From positions 310,001-374,000 of the forward strand of contig OY760934.1 of assembly GCA_963664245.1 (NCBI GenBank): a DNA stretch of 64,000 bases, read 5' to 3'. Both the position numbers and the translations under genes were made by a program. Origin of the DNA: GCA-2711565 sp963664245. Lineage in GTDB: Bacteria > Bacteroidota > Bacteroidia > Bacteroidales > GCA-2711565. This document shows positions 33,846 to 43,303 of the stretch, in pieces. Below the pieces are notes generated by a model. The model saw only the letters and a list, made by a program, of their open reading frames with translations. It was not told the origin of the DNA and ran no database searches. Numbering within the stretch: position 1 is the stretch's first letter; every line of letters starts with the position of its first letter.

Positions 33846-34154
33846 TTATTCAGATTCGTCGTAATCTTCTTCCTCGTCAAACTCAATATTCATATCGTCT
33901 TGCGAGATATCATCAATATCATCGTCATCCTCTTCTTCTTTTTCCAGATCACTTAACGAATCAATTTTAACATCCATTTTTATCAGGTAAGAAAACTCAC
34001 CATAATCAAGAGCCACAGCATAAAAATACGTTCCATCTCCCTTGGCAATCTTTTGAATGTGATTTTTCCATCCGTCAGGATATCTTTCCAGCATTGCCTC
34101 TTTTACCTCTAAATCAAGTTTTTCGTAACTGATAATTTTCCTAATCTTTGTCAT
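33846..34154 (-). CDS. Small protein with acidic C-terminal tail (102 aa)
   Basis: The first 65 residues form a compact domain (MTKIRKIISYEKLDLEVKEAMLERYPDGWKNHIQKIAKGDGTYFYAVALDYGEFSYLIKMDVKID). The last 35 residues are almost entirely Asp, Glu and Ser. It resembles conserved short hypotheticals of Bacteroidota; no function is known to me. The acidic tail may mimic nucleic acid or bind basic partners, but this is speculative. It converges with the small gene upstream, 13 bp apart. Confidence 0.75.
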   Translation of the reverse strand: MTKIRKIISYEKLDLEVKEAMLERYPDGWKNHIQKIAKGDGTYFYAVALDYGEFSYLIKMDVKIDSLSDLEKEEEDDDDIDDISQDDMNIEFDEEEDYDESE

Positions 34155-34221
34155 TGGTTTAATTCAAAATTATGGCTGCAAAATAAATCAAGTTTTTGAA
34201 TTGTAAAAGAAAAAAATGATG

Positions 34222-34653
34222 CTACGATAAATTTTTTGCAACACCTCTTAATAAACGAAGTAACGTATTGATCTCTATTTCGTTAAAATCATAAAAAACC
34301 TCATCCATTGTTTTCTTCACAATTGGCAAAAGTGTTTTATAACGGTCAGAACCCAAAGGTGTAATAATTACTTTATTATGTCTTTTATCGCCTTTTAAGG
34401 TTTCTCTTCGAACCAATTTTTGTGTTTCTAAATCGTCAACTAATCGCTTAATATATACTTTGTTTCGGTTTAAAATTTCGCCAAGTTCATTTTGGGTATA
34501 ATACTCATGATTATTCAGGAACGACAATATTGCCCATTCTTCATTTGTTGTTGCAAAGCCTTTCTTGTTAAACTTTTCTTCAATACGTTGAGCAATAACC
34601 TTTGAGATTCTGGTTGTAAGCATTCCGATCGAATTCTTGAAATCGTATTCCAT
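34222..34653 (-). CDS. MarR family transcriptional regulator (143 aa)
   Basis: A winged-helix regulator of the MarR family with FATTNEEWAILSFLNNHEYYTQNELGEILNRNKVYIKRLVDDLETQKLVRRETLKGDKRHNKVIITPLG. The recognition helix is ILNRNKVYIKRLVDDL and the wing KGDKRHNKVII. I use the ATG at 34651-34653 rather than the upstream TTG because MEYDFKNSIG begins the dimerisation helix. It is divergent from the M15 peptidase/permease genes. Such regulators often control divergent genes, so those are likely targets. Confidence 0.88.
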   Translation of the reverse strand: MEYDFKNSIGMLTTRISKVIAQRIEEKFNKKGFATTNEEWAILSFLNNHEYYTQNELGEILNRNKVYIKRLVDDLETQKLVRRETLKGDKRHNKVIITPLGSDRYKTLLPIVKKTMDEVFYDFNEIEINTLLRLLRGVAKNLS

Positions 34654-34814
34654 TATTTTATGACAATTTAATTGAAGCAATTAAATATACTATTAATATT
34701 TTATTTCTATAAAATAAATATATGAAAAATCTAGATTTATTCTCTTTGTCCATAAAAATTTAAACTTGGTATATTTATAATTTATTTTTTCAAGCATATA
34801 AATATATTTGTTTT

Positions 34815-35642
34815 ATGAAAAATGCCGCTCCGTTTTGCAAGCTATTATTAGTATTCATCTTATTCAATAGCATGCTGTGCCATGCCCAAGGATTGCAAGA
34901 GTGGATTATTTTAAAAGACGCTACCACCGGCTATAAAGATCAAAATTTTACTCAAAACAGATCACGCCCGGTATTTAAATTCAGGAAAAAAGTTTATGGT
35001 GTTTTACAAAAAGACAGCACAAAACCATTCCGTTCGTGGGGTGTTGAGGTGAAAGAAGGTAATCAAACGATTTATTTCCCTTATGCCGAATTAGTTTTAA
35101 ACAAGCCACAAGAAATTGCGGAGAATTTAGAAATTGGGAAGGAAATTGTTGATATTCACACCCCTTTGCCATTTGATTACAAACCTGATGATTTGGTAAA
35201 GATTGACCAAAGATGGAATTACCACGGAAAATATTACCCTAAATATATACGAAAAGAAGTTCACGGGGCTCTTATTGCAATGCTAAAAAAAGCTGAATCA
35301 GAGGGGATTCATCTTTTTATTGTAAGTGCTTTCAGGGATTTTGAAAAACAACGATCATTATACCTGAGGGCTATAAGAGTCGCAGGGATTGAACAGGTAG
35401 GCACTGCAAAGCCTGCCCATAGCGAACACCAATTAGGAACTACTGTCGATTTAACTTCTAAAAACAGGGCCGATCTTTTAAGTTTGTCATTTGACAAAAC
35501 ACCTGAAGGAAAATGGCTCAAAGAGAATGCACCAAAATTTGGATTTATGCAGACTTATACTAAAGAAGACCCTAAAGGATATATGCCCGAACCTTGGCAT
35601 TATCGATATGTACAACCTAATATAACAAACCATGATAATTAA
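34815..35642 (+). CDS. M15 family D-alanyl-D-alanine carboxypeptidase (275 aa)
   Basis: An exported peptidase of the VanY/M15B type that trims peptidoglycan stem peptides. The signal peptide ends near CHAQG. Zinc and catalytic motifs are SAFRDFEKQRSLY, PAHSEHQLGTTVDLTS (HxxxxxxD) and MPEPWHYRYV (ExxH). The N-terminal 100 residues are a family-specific extension. Its 3' end overlaps the permease gene by 11 bp, so the two are translated from one message. Confidence 0.92.
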   Translation: MKNAAPFCKLLLVFILFNSMLCHAQGLQEWIILKDATTGYKDQNFTQNRSRPVFKFRKKVYGVLQKDSTKPFRSWGVEVKEGNQTIYFPYAELVLNKPQEIAENLEIGKEIVDIHTPLPFDYKPDDLVKIDQRWNYHGKYYPKYIRKEVHGALIAMLKKAESEGIHLFIVSAFRDFEKQRSLYLRAIRVAGIEQVGTAKPAHSEHQLGTTVDLTSKNRADLLSLSFDKTPEGKWLKENAPKFGFMQTYTKEDPKGYMPEPWHYRYVQPNITNHDN

Positions 35643-38034
35643 TTATTTTAAAACGGCCCTCAGAAACTTATTTAATCACAAACTTTATTCTATTATTAAC
35701 ATTGCAGGCCTTTCGATTGGCATTGCCTGTTTCATACTGATTTTATTCTACGTTTACAACGAAACAAGTTTTGATAAACATCATGATAATTCAAAACAAA
35801 TTTATCGGATGGCTCTCAAAGCAAATATTGGAGGCAAAGACATTGAAGCCACGGTTAGTGGCGGGCCTTTGGGAATGATTGCAAAAAACGAAATTCCAGA
35901 AATAATCAATTATACCCGACTGCGCGAATTAAACACGACCATATTGTTTACCTGTAGCGATAAGCAATTTTACCAGGACCGGATGATGTATGCCGATTCA
36001 ACTTTCTTCGATGTGTTTAAATACCAAGCCTTATACGGCAATTTAAAAACAGCCCTGGATCACCCGTACTCCCTTGTAATGAGCGAGTCAACAGCCCGAA
36101 AATATTTTGGGGATAAAAACCCGATCGGTGAAAGCATTAAATGGAACAATACCAAAAATTACACCGTTACCGCTGTTTTTAAAGACCCTGAAAAGAATTC
36201 ACACATCGATTTTGATGTTTTTATTTCTTATGTTTCATTATTTGAAACCGAACGGGGACGCCAACTTTCTTCTTCATTTTTTGCATTTACAACCATTAAT
36301 TATATTGTAACAACTCCTCAAGCCAGACAAGATGAAATTGAACGTAAAATTGCCGAAATTGTTGAAAAATACATGGGAGATGCTATGCGCGAACACGGTT
36401 CAACCTTAGGTATTTTTTTACAGCCGGTGCGTTCTATACATTTACATTCACACTTATTGCATGAATTCGGCCAAAGCGGAGATATAAACAAAGTTTACAT
36501 TTTTTCGGCCGTAGCTATCCTAATATTATTCATTGCCTGCATTAATTTTATTAACCTTGCAACGGCACGATCCAATAAAAGGGCATTGGAAGTTGGGGTT
36601 CGCAAAGTATTTGGAGCCAACAAAAACATGCTCTTCCGGCAATTCATCACCGAGTCGTTTATAACAGCAATTATCAGTATAGGCATTGCAGTTCTGTTAA
36701 TTAATATATTATTGCCGGTATATAATAATCTTACCGGGAACACGCTCGATTTCTCGGCTCTGAGCCCTTTGGTTATCGGGCTTTTCTTTTTTTCTTTAGC
36801 AATTGGTATCGGACTGATATCAGGAAGTTACCCGGCGCTTTTTATTTCCTCTTTCCAACCGATAAAAGTTTTGAAAGGAAGCTTTTTCAGCAGTAAGAAA
36901 AAATCAGTTTTTTTGAATGCAATGGTTGTACTGCAGTTTGTTATTTCTGTTTTCCTTATTATCAGCACCATTGTGGTTTATCGGCAAATTACCTTCTTAG
37001 GGAATAAGGATTTGGGGATCAACCCCAAAAGTATTTTAGTTATTCCTTTGCGTGAGGCAAAAATCAGGAACGATTATCAAAGCATTAAAGCCGAGTTCCA
37101 AAATATTTCCGGCGTAAAAGCCGTAACTTCAAGTTCAAGGGCATTGGGAAGTTTTAATCAGCGTCGTTCATTTTTGCCTGAAGGCTGCCTGGTCAGTGAA
37201 TCAAGGATGTTTATGCTCCTGAATATTGATCCGAACTACCTCGATGTTATGGAAACCGAAATTGTTATGGGACGGGGGTTCTATAATAATTCGAAAGCCG
37301 ATTCAGCAAAAATTATCATCAATCAATCCCTTCAAAAAGAGCTGGAATGGGATCAGCCAATCGGCAAATACATTAGTTCGTTTGATCCTGCAGACAATAA
37401 AGAAACAAAGTTCAAAATAATCGGTGTAATTAAAGATTTCAATCATGCATCTTTGCACACTAAGGTAGAGCCAATGATGCTTTTTCCCAGCCAGGCTAAT
37501 TATTATCTGAATGTTAAATTCGACCAAAACAACCAGGTACAGGTGATTAAAAACTTAGAGTCAAAATGGAACGAAATGTACCCCAGTAATCCGTTCAACT
37601 ATTTCATCCAGGAAGAAAAATTGAAAGAACTATACCGAACCGAGGAAACCATGGGCGACTTATTTATCTATTTTAGCGGTTTGGCAATTTTTATTGCTCT
37701 TTTAGGTTTATTTGGATTAACCACGTTTAAAGCCGAGCAACGCACCAAAGAAGTAGGCATTAGAAAAGTAATGGGGGGAAGCATTGGTAAAATTGTTAAC
37801 CTGTTGACTTTTGAGTTTGCGAAACTGGTTATTATTGCAAATCTTATCGCCTGGCCATTGGCATTTTATTTTGCAAAAGACTGGCTGCAAAACTTTTCGT
37901 ACAGTACAAGTATAAAATGGTGGATATTCCCGGTTGCCGGGATATTGAGTTTGTTATTATCCATTATAATTGTTGGGACGAAAGCTTATCAGTCGGCGGT
38001 TAAAAATCCGGTTGATGCGCTCAAATACGAATAG
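35632..38034 (+). CDS. FtsX/MacB-type ABC transporter permease (800 aa)
   Basis: A large permease with two MacB-PCD/FtsX units. The N-terminal helix (SIINIAGLSIGIACFILILFYV) is followed by a periplasmic domain (about 45-275), three helices, a second helix-periplasmic unit and three final helices. Conserved signatures are RSNKRALEVGVRKVFGANK and EQRTKEVGIRKVMGGSIGKIV, typical of the family. No ATPase is adjacent, so it probably shares one encoded elsewhere. In this phylum such paralogues are usually associated with envelope lipoprotein or peptide export. It starts within the M15 peptidase gene. Confidence 0.92.
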   Translation: MIINYFKTALRNLFNHKLYSIINIAGLSIGIACFILILFYVYNETSFDKHHDNSKQIYRMALKANIGGKDIEATVSGGPLGMIAKNEIPEIINYTRLRELNTTILFTCSDKQFYQDRMMYADSTFFDVFKYQALYGNLKTALDHPYSLVMSESTARKYFGDKNPIGESIKWNNTKNYTVTAVFKDPEKNSHIDFDVFISYVSLFETERGRQLSSSFFAFTTINYIVTTPQARQDEIERKIAEIVEKYMGDAMREHGSTLGIFLQPVRSIHLHSHLLHEFGQSGDINKVYIFSAVAILILFIACINFINLATARSNKRALEVGVRKVFGANKNMLFRQFITESFITAIISIGIAVLLINILLPVYNNLTGNTLDFSALSPLVIGLFFFSLAIGIGLISGSYPALFISSFQPIKVLKGSFFSSKKKSVFLNAMVVLQFVISVFLIISTIVVYRQITFLGNKDLGINPKSILVIPLREAKIRNDYQSIKAEFQNISGVKAVTSSSRALGSFNQRRSFLPEGCLVSESRMFMLLNIDPNYLDVMETEIVMGRGFYNNSKADSAKIIINQSLQKELEWDQPIGKYISSFDPADNKETKFKIIGVIKDFNHASLHTKVEPMMLFPSQANYYLNVKFDQNNQVQVIKNLESKWNEMYPSNPFNYFIQEEKLKELYRTEETMGDLFIYFSGLAIFIALLGLFGLTTFKAEQRTKEVGIRKVMGGSIGKIVNLLTFEFAKLVIIANLIAWPLAFYFAKDWLQNFSYSTSIKWWIFPVAGILSLLLSIIIVGTKAYQSAVKNPVDALKYE

Positions 38035-38229
38035 TTTCGATAAGATTTGCAGCAGTTATTATAAAAATACTATTTTTGTAATTGTAGCGTGAACAATTTA
38101 TTAACAACTGGTAGTAAACTCCAAAGCAAGTTTTAGAAATATTATTCTGCAGCAAAGCTGCGGGGATTATGCCACACCTTCGTATCTGCTAAAAAGAACG
38201 CGAAGGAGAATTAAAAACTTTATCAATCC

Positions 38230-39222
38230 ATGAAAATAGTAGTAATAGGTGCTACTAGTTTAATTGGCAAGGAAATTATTAATTTATTAGAAAAAAATGA
38301 TTTTCCTGTCACTGAAGTATTAGCTGTTGCCGAAACAGAACAAAGTCCCGAAAAACTTTTTTACAAAAACAAAGAATTAAATTTTTACACTGTAGAACAA
38401 GCCTTTAATCAAAACCCTAAAGTTGCTTTTTTTACCGGTAATCTAGAGATATCAATGAAATGGGGGAAAGCATTTTCCGAAAACGCATGTTATGTTATTG
38501 ATAATTCTCCGGCTCACCGTCAATTAGACGTGTGTAAATTAATCATCCCCGAAATCAATGCCAATCAGCTAAAAAAAGAAGATTATCTCCTGTCGAGCCC
38601 CAATTGTACAAGCATACAACTGGCAATGGCTTTAGCACCACTACATCGGCATTATAAAATTAAAAGAGCAATCGTCACGACTTTTCAGGCCGTTAGCGGA
38701 GCCGGACAGGCCGGGATTAACCAACTGGAAAACGAAATAAAAAACAATACCGGCAACAAGGTTTTTGCCCATCAAATTTATGACAACACCATTCCCCATG
38801 TCGATAATTTTATGGTAAACGGCTACACGTCTGATGAGGTTCGCTTAATCAATGAAATCAAAAAGATTTTAAACGACCCCGATATTCGTGTTTCGGCTAC
38901 TTGTGCAAGGGTTCCCGTAAAGGTCGGGCATTCCGAATCAATAAACATTGAATTTGAACAGGATTTTGTATTAAGTAAAATAAAATCCTTACTTGAATCT
39001 TTCAAAGGTGTTAAATTATATGACGATCCCCAAAAACTTCAGTATCCGATGCCTCAGCTTACCCTTGAAAACGATATGGTTTTTGTGGGGCGCATCAGGC
39101 GCGATTATTCAAACCCTAAAAGTTTGAATCTTTGGTCGTCGGCAAATAATATTACGAGAGGAGCTGCCATGAATTCCGTAAATATCTTCAATTATATTTT
39201 TAAGAATTTTATTTCCGGATAA
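38230..39222 (+). CDS. Divergent aspartate-semialdehyde dehydrogenase paralogue (330 aa)
   Basis: An Asd homologue lying outside the SAM-riboswitch unit. Catalytic Cys126 (SSPNCTSIQ) and the His of RVPVKVGHSES are kept. Unlike the second copy at 43304, the conserved SAGG motif is TGNLEIS, and NSSAWR is NSPAHR. This suggests altered cofactor or phosphate binding. The DNA-level divergence is substantial, so duplication was not recent. It is separated from the operon by the riboswitch promoter. The substrate may be an aspartyl-phosphate analogue. Confidence 0.85.
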   Translation: MKIVVIGATSLIGKEIINLLEKNDFPVTEVLAVAETEQSPEKLFYKNKELNFYTVEQAFNQNPKVAFFTGNLEISMKWGKAFSENACYVIDNSPAHRQLDVCKLIIPEINANQLKKEDYLLSSPNCTSIQLAMALAPLHRHYKIKRAIVTTFQAVSGAGQAGINQLENEIKNNTGNKVFAHQIYDNTIPHVDNFMVNGYTSDEVRLINEIKKILNDPDIRVSATCARVPVKVGHSESINIEFEQDFVLSKIKSLLESFKGVKLYDDPQKLQYPMPQLTLENDMVFVGRIRRDYSNPKSLNLWSSANNITRGAAMNSVNIFNYIFKNFISG

Positions 39223-39237
39223 ATATTTTGCAAAAAA

Positions 39238-39270
39238 TTGCCAGTGTTTTAAAATATATCTGTAGCTTTG
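39238..39270 (+). promoter_or_regulatory. Promoter of the SAM-riboswitch operon
   Basis: TTG at 39238-39240 and TAGCTTTG at 39263-39270 are spaced 22 bp, matching the phylum consensus. The riboswitch begins about 40 bp downstream. Confidence 0.65.
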
Positions 39271-39309
39271 CATAAAATATTCAAAACTCCTATCCACGAA
39301 TAGGTGTTT

Positions 39310-39406
39310 GATTATAGAGAAGAGGGGAGAGATTAGGCTCTGCGAACCTCTAGCAACCTCCGGTAAAACTGGAAAAGGTGCTAAAACCTAACCCCGGTTT
39401 TTGGGG
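39310..39406 (+). ncRNA. SAM riboswitch (SAM-I/S-box type)
   Basis: The S-box core is visible: a P2 helix AGAGG/CCTCT with an inner AGAG/CTCT step, the conserved GAACCTCTAGCAACC, a P3 hairpin TCCGG/CTGGA, and the P4 segment AAGGTGCTAA (39376-39384). A short hairpin CCCC...GGGG (39392-39406) follows and could act as the expression platform by hiding the next ribosome-binding region. It precedes aspartate kinase, metY, metX and asd, which is the right context. The P1 pairing is not obvious to me, so the exact ends are uncertain. Confidence 0.82.
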
Positions 39407-39430
39407 AAATAATAATAAAACACTAAAGTA

Positions 39431-39502
39431 ATGAGATCATTTATAGAAAATAATAAAGTACAATCCGGCGTTGAATTTACGATGCCTAAGTGCATGCTTT
39501 AA
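39431..39502 (+). CDS. 23-codon ORF between riboswitch and aspartate kinase (possible leader peptide)
   Basis: ATG at 39431, stop TAA at 39500-39502, encoding 23 residues starting MRSFIENNKV and ending PKCML. It lies between the SAM riboswitch and the aspartate kinase start, preceded by an AT-rich leader ACTAAAGTA. It carries three Met codons including the start, and one Cys. It might be the ORF directly controlled by the riboswitch, or a leader peptide coupling translation to transcription. Codon-level evidence is too short to prove translation. Confidence 0.35.
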   Translation: MRSFIENNKVQSGVEFTMPKCML

Positions 39503-39544
39503 TCAAGTTATTTTTTTGTAAACATATACTTGATACAGGAATTC

Positions 39545-39572
39545 AAAAGTATTATTATTTATTAATACTTTT
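39545..39572 (+). terminator. AT-rich hairpin before the aspartate kinase gene (possible attenuator)
   Basis: Perfect 10-bp arms AAAAGTATTA (39545-39554) and TAATACTTTT (39563-39572) around an 8-nt loop. It ends 30 bp before the kinase start. The low GC content makes it a weak terminator, but the location between a leader ORF and the kinase is suggestive. Confidence 0.4.
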
Positions 39573-39602
39573 ATTACTAATTATGTGATTAAAATTGAAA
39601 AG

Positions 39603-40976
39603 ATGATTAAGAAGAGAGTTGTAAAATTCGGGGGATCTAATTTAAAAGAAATAGAAAACATTGATCGCTTAATGCAAGTGTTGAAACAGTACGACACCAA
39701 ACCGATAATGGTAGTTTCTGCATTTTACGGCATAACAAACCAACTCATTGAAGTATTAAACCATGCAATAAACAACCAGGAAAGAGTGGTTAATGTTATC
39801 GAAGAAATCAAGACCCTTAAATTTAATTGCCTTAATCATTATATAGAGAATGATAATGCTTTGGTTGAAGCAAAAGTAGGCGTGAATAAACTAATCAAAG
39901 AACTGGAAAAATACCTGTACGGAATTAATTACATCGGAGAAATCCCAGAATATCTTTATGATAAAATTCTTAGTTATGGCGAACGCTTAAGTGCCTTTAC
40001 CCTCAACCTGATTTTTAATTATAAAGGTCTGAAATGTAAAGAAATTTTACCCGAAACTTTGGGCTTGATTACAACCGGCGAATCGGTTAACTCCAGTGTC
40101 GATTTTGAAAGATCCAATCAAAATGCCGCCAGTTTATTCCAAGACGATTGCTTTTATATTATTCCGGGATTTTACGGGATTTCTCCCGAGAAAAAAGTGA
40201 CACTTTTGGGTCGTGGAGGAACCGATTATTCTGCAGCTTCAATCGCAAGACTTATTGGCGCCGAATCGCTTGATATTTGGAAAGATGTGGACGGCATGAT
40301 GTCGGCCGATCCTAAAATTGTGGATAATCCCGTCAGCATTAAACACCTTTCTTATTTAGAAGCTGCCGAACTAGCTTATTTTGGGGCAAAAATTTTACAT
40401 CCCCGAACTGTTGAGCCGCTTCACGATGTAAATATACCGATTCGCCTATTTAATATTGAAGCACTAAATGGAACCCTGAAACCGCTGACGTTAATCAATC
40501 AAAGCAAGTCGAAAACAGAAGATATTATTAAAAGTGTTACTTCAAGCGAAGATATTGTCCTTTTAAAACTAAACGGGCCAAGCGTTGGGATCAAACCCGG
40601 GATATTAGCTAAAATTACCAGCAAACTAAACACCGAGGGGATAAATATCAACTCTGTTATTACTTCTCAAATTGCCATCAATTTTTTACTGGCTAAAAAA
40701 GATTTAAAGAAATCAGAAAACATTATAAGATCCCTCAACCTTGTTTCTGTACAGGAAATCATCCCTATTTCCGACATTTCAGTGATCGCTGTTGTAGGCG
40801 AAGGAATACTGGAAAAACCGGGAATCGGGGCAAAAATCTTTGAGGCTCTTTCAAAAAATAATATCAACGTTAAAATGAGTGCTTTGGGGGGGTCTAATGT
40901 AGTTTGCTACCTCATTGTCGACCAAAACGATAAACAAAAAGCCATTTCGGCCATTCACAAAAATTTCTTTAATTAA
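39603..40976 (+). CDS. Aspartate kinase (457 aa)
   Basis: This enzyme phosphorylates L-aspartate, the committed step to lysine, threonine and methionine. The catalytic domain opens KRVVKFGGSNL, with LGRGGTDYSAASIARLIGAESLDIWKDVDGMMSADPKIV and AYFGAKILHPRTVEPL. Two C-terminal ACT domains follow (GPSVGIKPGILAKITSKLNTEGININSVIT and VVGEGILEKPGIGAKIFEALSKNNINVKMSALGGSNVVCYLIV), so it probably responds to an end product. It is monofunctional, with no homoserine dehydrogenase domain. I start it at the ATG at 39603 instead of the GTG at 39585. It is the first gene of the SAM-responsive operon. Confidence 0.95.
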   Translation: MIKKRVVKFGGSNLKEIENIDRLMQVLKQYDTKPIMVVSAFYGITNQLIEVLNHAINNQERVVNVIEEIKTLKFNCLNHYIENDNALVEAKVGVNKLIKELEKYLYGINYIGEIPEYLYDKILSYGERLSAFTLNLIFNYKGLKCKEILPETLGLITTGESVNSSVDFERSNQNAASLFQDDCFYIIPGFYGISPEKKVTLLGRGGTDYSAASIARLIGAESLDIWKDVDGMMSADPKIVDNPVSIKHLSYLEAAELAYFGAKILHPRTVEPLHDVNIPIRLFNIEALNGTLKPLTLINQSKSKTEDIIKSVTSSEDIVLLKLNGPSVGIKPGILAKITSKLNTEGININSVITSQIAINFLLAKKDLKKSENIIRSLNLVSVQEIIPISDISVIAVVGEGILEKPGIGAKIFEALSKNNINVKMSALGGSNVVCYLIVDQNDKQKAISAIHKNFFN

Positions 40977-40984
40977 ATACTAAA

Positions 40985-42268
40985 ATGAACACTAAAAACA
41001 CTAATCTGCACTTTGATACGCTACAAGTGCATGCCGGTCATCAACCGGATGGATCTACTTTATCAAGGGCGGTTCCGCTTTATCAAACTACATCTTATGT
41101 ATTTAAAGATGCCGAACACGCTGCAAATTTATTTGAGCTAAAAGAAGAAGGCAACATATATACACGCATTATGAATCCTACCACTGCGGTTTTCGAACAA
41201 CGGGTCGCCGCATTGGAAGGCGGGGTAGGAGCATTAGCCGTAAGCTCCGGACATGCAGCTCAATTTGTTGCTATTTCTAACATTTTAAAAGCAGGAGACA
41301 ATTTTGTTTCAACACCTTATTTATACGGAGGAACCTACAACCAGTTTAAAGTTACATTTAAACAATATGGGATAGAGAGCCGCATCGCAGCCTCCGACAA
41401 AGCTGAAGATTTTGAAAAATTAATCGATGACAATACTAAAGCAATTTACCTGGAAAGTATTGGTAATCCAGGATTTAGTATTCCTGATTTTAAAGCTTTT
41501 GAAGCATTGTCCGACAAATACGAAATCCCGATTATTGTTGACAATACTTTCGGGATGGCCGGTTATGTATGCAGTCCTATTGAACACGGGGCACATATTG
41601 TGGTTCAATCTGCTACAAAATGGATTGGCGGACACGGTACCAGTATTGGAGGTGTTATTGTTGATAGTGGAAATTTCAACTGGAACAACGGCAAATTCTC
41701 TCAATTTACTGAACCCTCGGAAGGCTACCATGGATTAAAATACTGGGAAACTTTTGGAGAACAATCGTTCATAATCAAAGCCAGGGTTGAAGGCTTGAGG
41801 GATCTGGGAGCTTCCATAAGCCCCTTCAACTCGTTTTTGCTTTTACAGGGATTGGAAACCTTATCGTTGCGGGGAGAGAGACATTGTGAAAACACCCTAA
41901 AACTTGCCAAATGGCTCAAAGAACAAGATTGGGTTGATGAAGTGAAATACCCCGGACTGGAAGATGATCCCAACCATTCGAATGCAAAAAAATATCTTTC
42001 AAACGGGTACGGAGGGGTTCTAACCTTTACCACCAAAGGGAAAAAAGAAGAAGCTTGTAAAATTGTTGAAAACCTAAAACTGGTAAGCCACCTGGCAAAT
42101 GTTGGCGATGCCAAAACATTGATTATTCAACCGGCAGCTACCACACATCAACAATTATCGGAAGAAGCTCAAAAAGCAGCCGGCGTTTCACCGACATTGC
42201 TCAGGGTAAGTGTTGGCATTGAGAATATTGATGACATCATCAACGACTTTAAGCAGGCCGTAGCATAA
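40985..42268 (+). CDS. metY: O-acetylhomoserine aminocarboxypropyltransferase (427 aa)
   Basis: This PLP enzyme of the Cys/Met metabolism family makes homocysteine from O-acetylhomoserine and sulfide. Diagnostic pieces are FDTLQVHAGHQPDGSTLSRAVPLYQTTSYVF, YTRIMNPTTAVFEQRVAALEGG, the PLP Lys in VVQSATKWIGGHGTSIGGVIVDSG, and LIIQPAATTHQQLSEEAQKAAGV. It lies 8 bp after the kinase and its stop abuts the metX start. Confidence 0.96.
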   Translation: MNTKNTNLHFDTLQVHAGHQPDGSTLSRAVPLYQTTSYVFKDAEHAANLFELKEEGNIYTRIMNPTTAVFEQRVAALEGGVGALAVSSGHAAQFVAISNILKAGDNFVSTPYLYGGTYNQFKVTFKQYGIESRIAASDKAEDFEKLIDDNTKAIYLESIGNPGFSIPDFKAFEALSDKYEIPIIVDNTFGMAGYVCSPIEHGAHIVVQSATKWIGGHGTSIGGVIVDSGNFNWNNGKFSQFTEPSEGYHGLKYWETFGEQSFIIKARVEGLRDLGASISPFNSFLLLQGLETLSLRGERHCENTLKLAKWLKEQDWVDEVKYPGLEDDPNHSNAKKYLSNGYGGVLTFTTKGKKEEACKIVENLKLVSHLANVGDAKTLIIQPAATTHQQLSEEAQKAAGVSPTLLRVSVGIENIDDIINDFKQAVA

Positions 42269-43282
42269 ATGGGGACGAACATTTTTAAATATAAAAATGA
42301 TTTTCATCTTGAAAAAGGCGAAGTCTTAAAAGGGCTTGAGATTGCCTATCATACTTATGGCAATCTCAGCCCTCAAAAAAATAATGTTGTTTGGATTTGC
42401 CATGCCTTAACAGCCAACTCTGATGCAATGAAATGGTGGCCAAATCTGGTTGGGAAAGGTCGGTATTTTGACCCCGAAAAATATTTTATTGTTTGTGCCA
42501 ATGTGCTCGGATCTTGCTATGGAACCACAGGCCCCATGTCAATTAATCCTGACACATTCAAGCCATATTACCAATCGTTCCCCGATATCACCATTCGTGA
42601 TATTGTAAATACCCATCAATTATTAGCGGAAGAGCTGAATATTGAGCGAATAAACTTTTTAATTGGCGGCTCTTTAGGCGGGCAACAAGCCATGGAATGG
42701 GGAATCATCTCCCCGCAAATGATAGAAAACCTGATTATTTTAGCAGCCAACACTAAAGCTTCTCCCTGGAATATTGCATTTAGCGAATCGCAACGGATGG
42801 CCATCAAATCGGATCAAACCTTTGATCAAAACATTCCTGAAGGCGGACAAAAAGGTTTGGCAGCTGCCCGTGCAATTGCGCTTTTAAGTTACAGAAACAG
42901 CAAAACCTATAATTTAACCCAGCAGGAATATATTTTTAACAAGTCCGAAAATTTCAGGGTTAGCGAATACCAGCAATATCAGGGATATAAATTAACAAAC
43001 CGCTTCAATGCTTATTCGTTTTATGTTTTGACGAAAGTACTTGACTCTCATAATATCGGGAGAAACCGTGAAGGGATAGAAGAAGCATTAAGCCAGATTA
43101 AAGCTAAAACCCTGCTGCTTGGGTTTAGTTCGGATATTTTATTCCATGCTTCTGAAGTTGAATTCATGAAAGATTATATTCCCAATTCAAAATACTCAGA
43201 AATTGATTCGCTTTACGGACATGACGGGTTCTTGATTGAAGGGAAAAAGATAACCAATGAAATTGAAAAATTTTACCAATAA
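42269..43282 (+). CDS. metX: Homoserine O-acetyltransferase (337 aa)
   Basis: An alpha/beta-hydrolase-fold enzyme that acetylates homoserine for direct sulfhydrylation. The nucleophile is Ser135 in IGGSLGGQQAMEWG, and the catalytic His318 is in YGHDGFLIE. The start segment LTANSDAMKWWPNLVGKGRYFDPEKYFIVCANVLGSCYGTTGP is typical of MetX. Its ATG follows the metY stop with no gap, implying coupled translation. The pairing with MetY fits the acetyl-homoserine route. Confidence 0.96.
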   Translation: MGTNIFKYKNDFHLEKGEVLKGLEIAYHTYGNLSPQKNNVVWICHALTANSDAMKWWPNLVGKGRYFDPEKYFIVCANVLGSCYGTTGPMSINPDTFKPYYQSFPDITIRDIVNTHQLLAEELNIERINFLIGGSLGGQQAMEWGIISPQMIENLIILAANTKASPWNIAFSESQRMAIKSDQTFDQNIPEGGQKGLAAARAIALLSYRNSKTYNLTQQEYIFNKSENFRVSEYQQYQGYKLTNRFNAYSFYVLTKVLDSHNIGRNREGIEEALSQIKAKTLLLGFSSDILFHASEVEFMKDYIPNSKYSEIDSLYGHDGFLIEGKKITNEIEKFYQ

Positions 43283-43303
43283 AATAATTTAATAAACAAA
43301 AAA

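Noticed and set aside
41420..41738. Overlapping plus and minus open frames inside metY
   Set aside because: Both are shadows of a gene with clear catalytic motifs.
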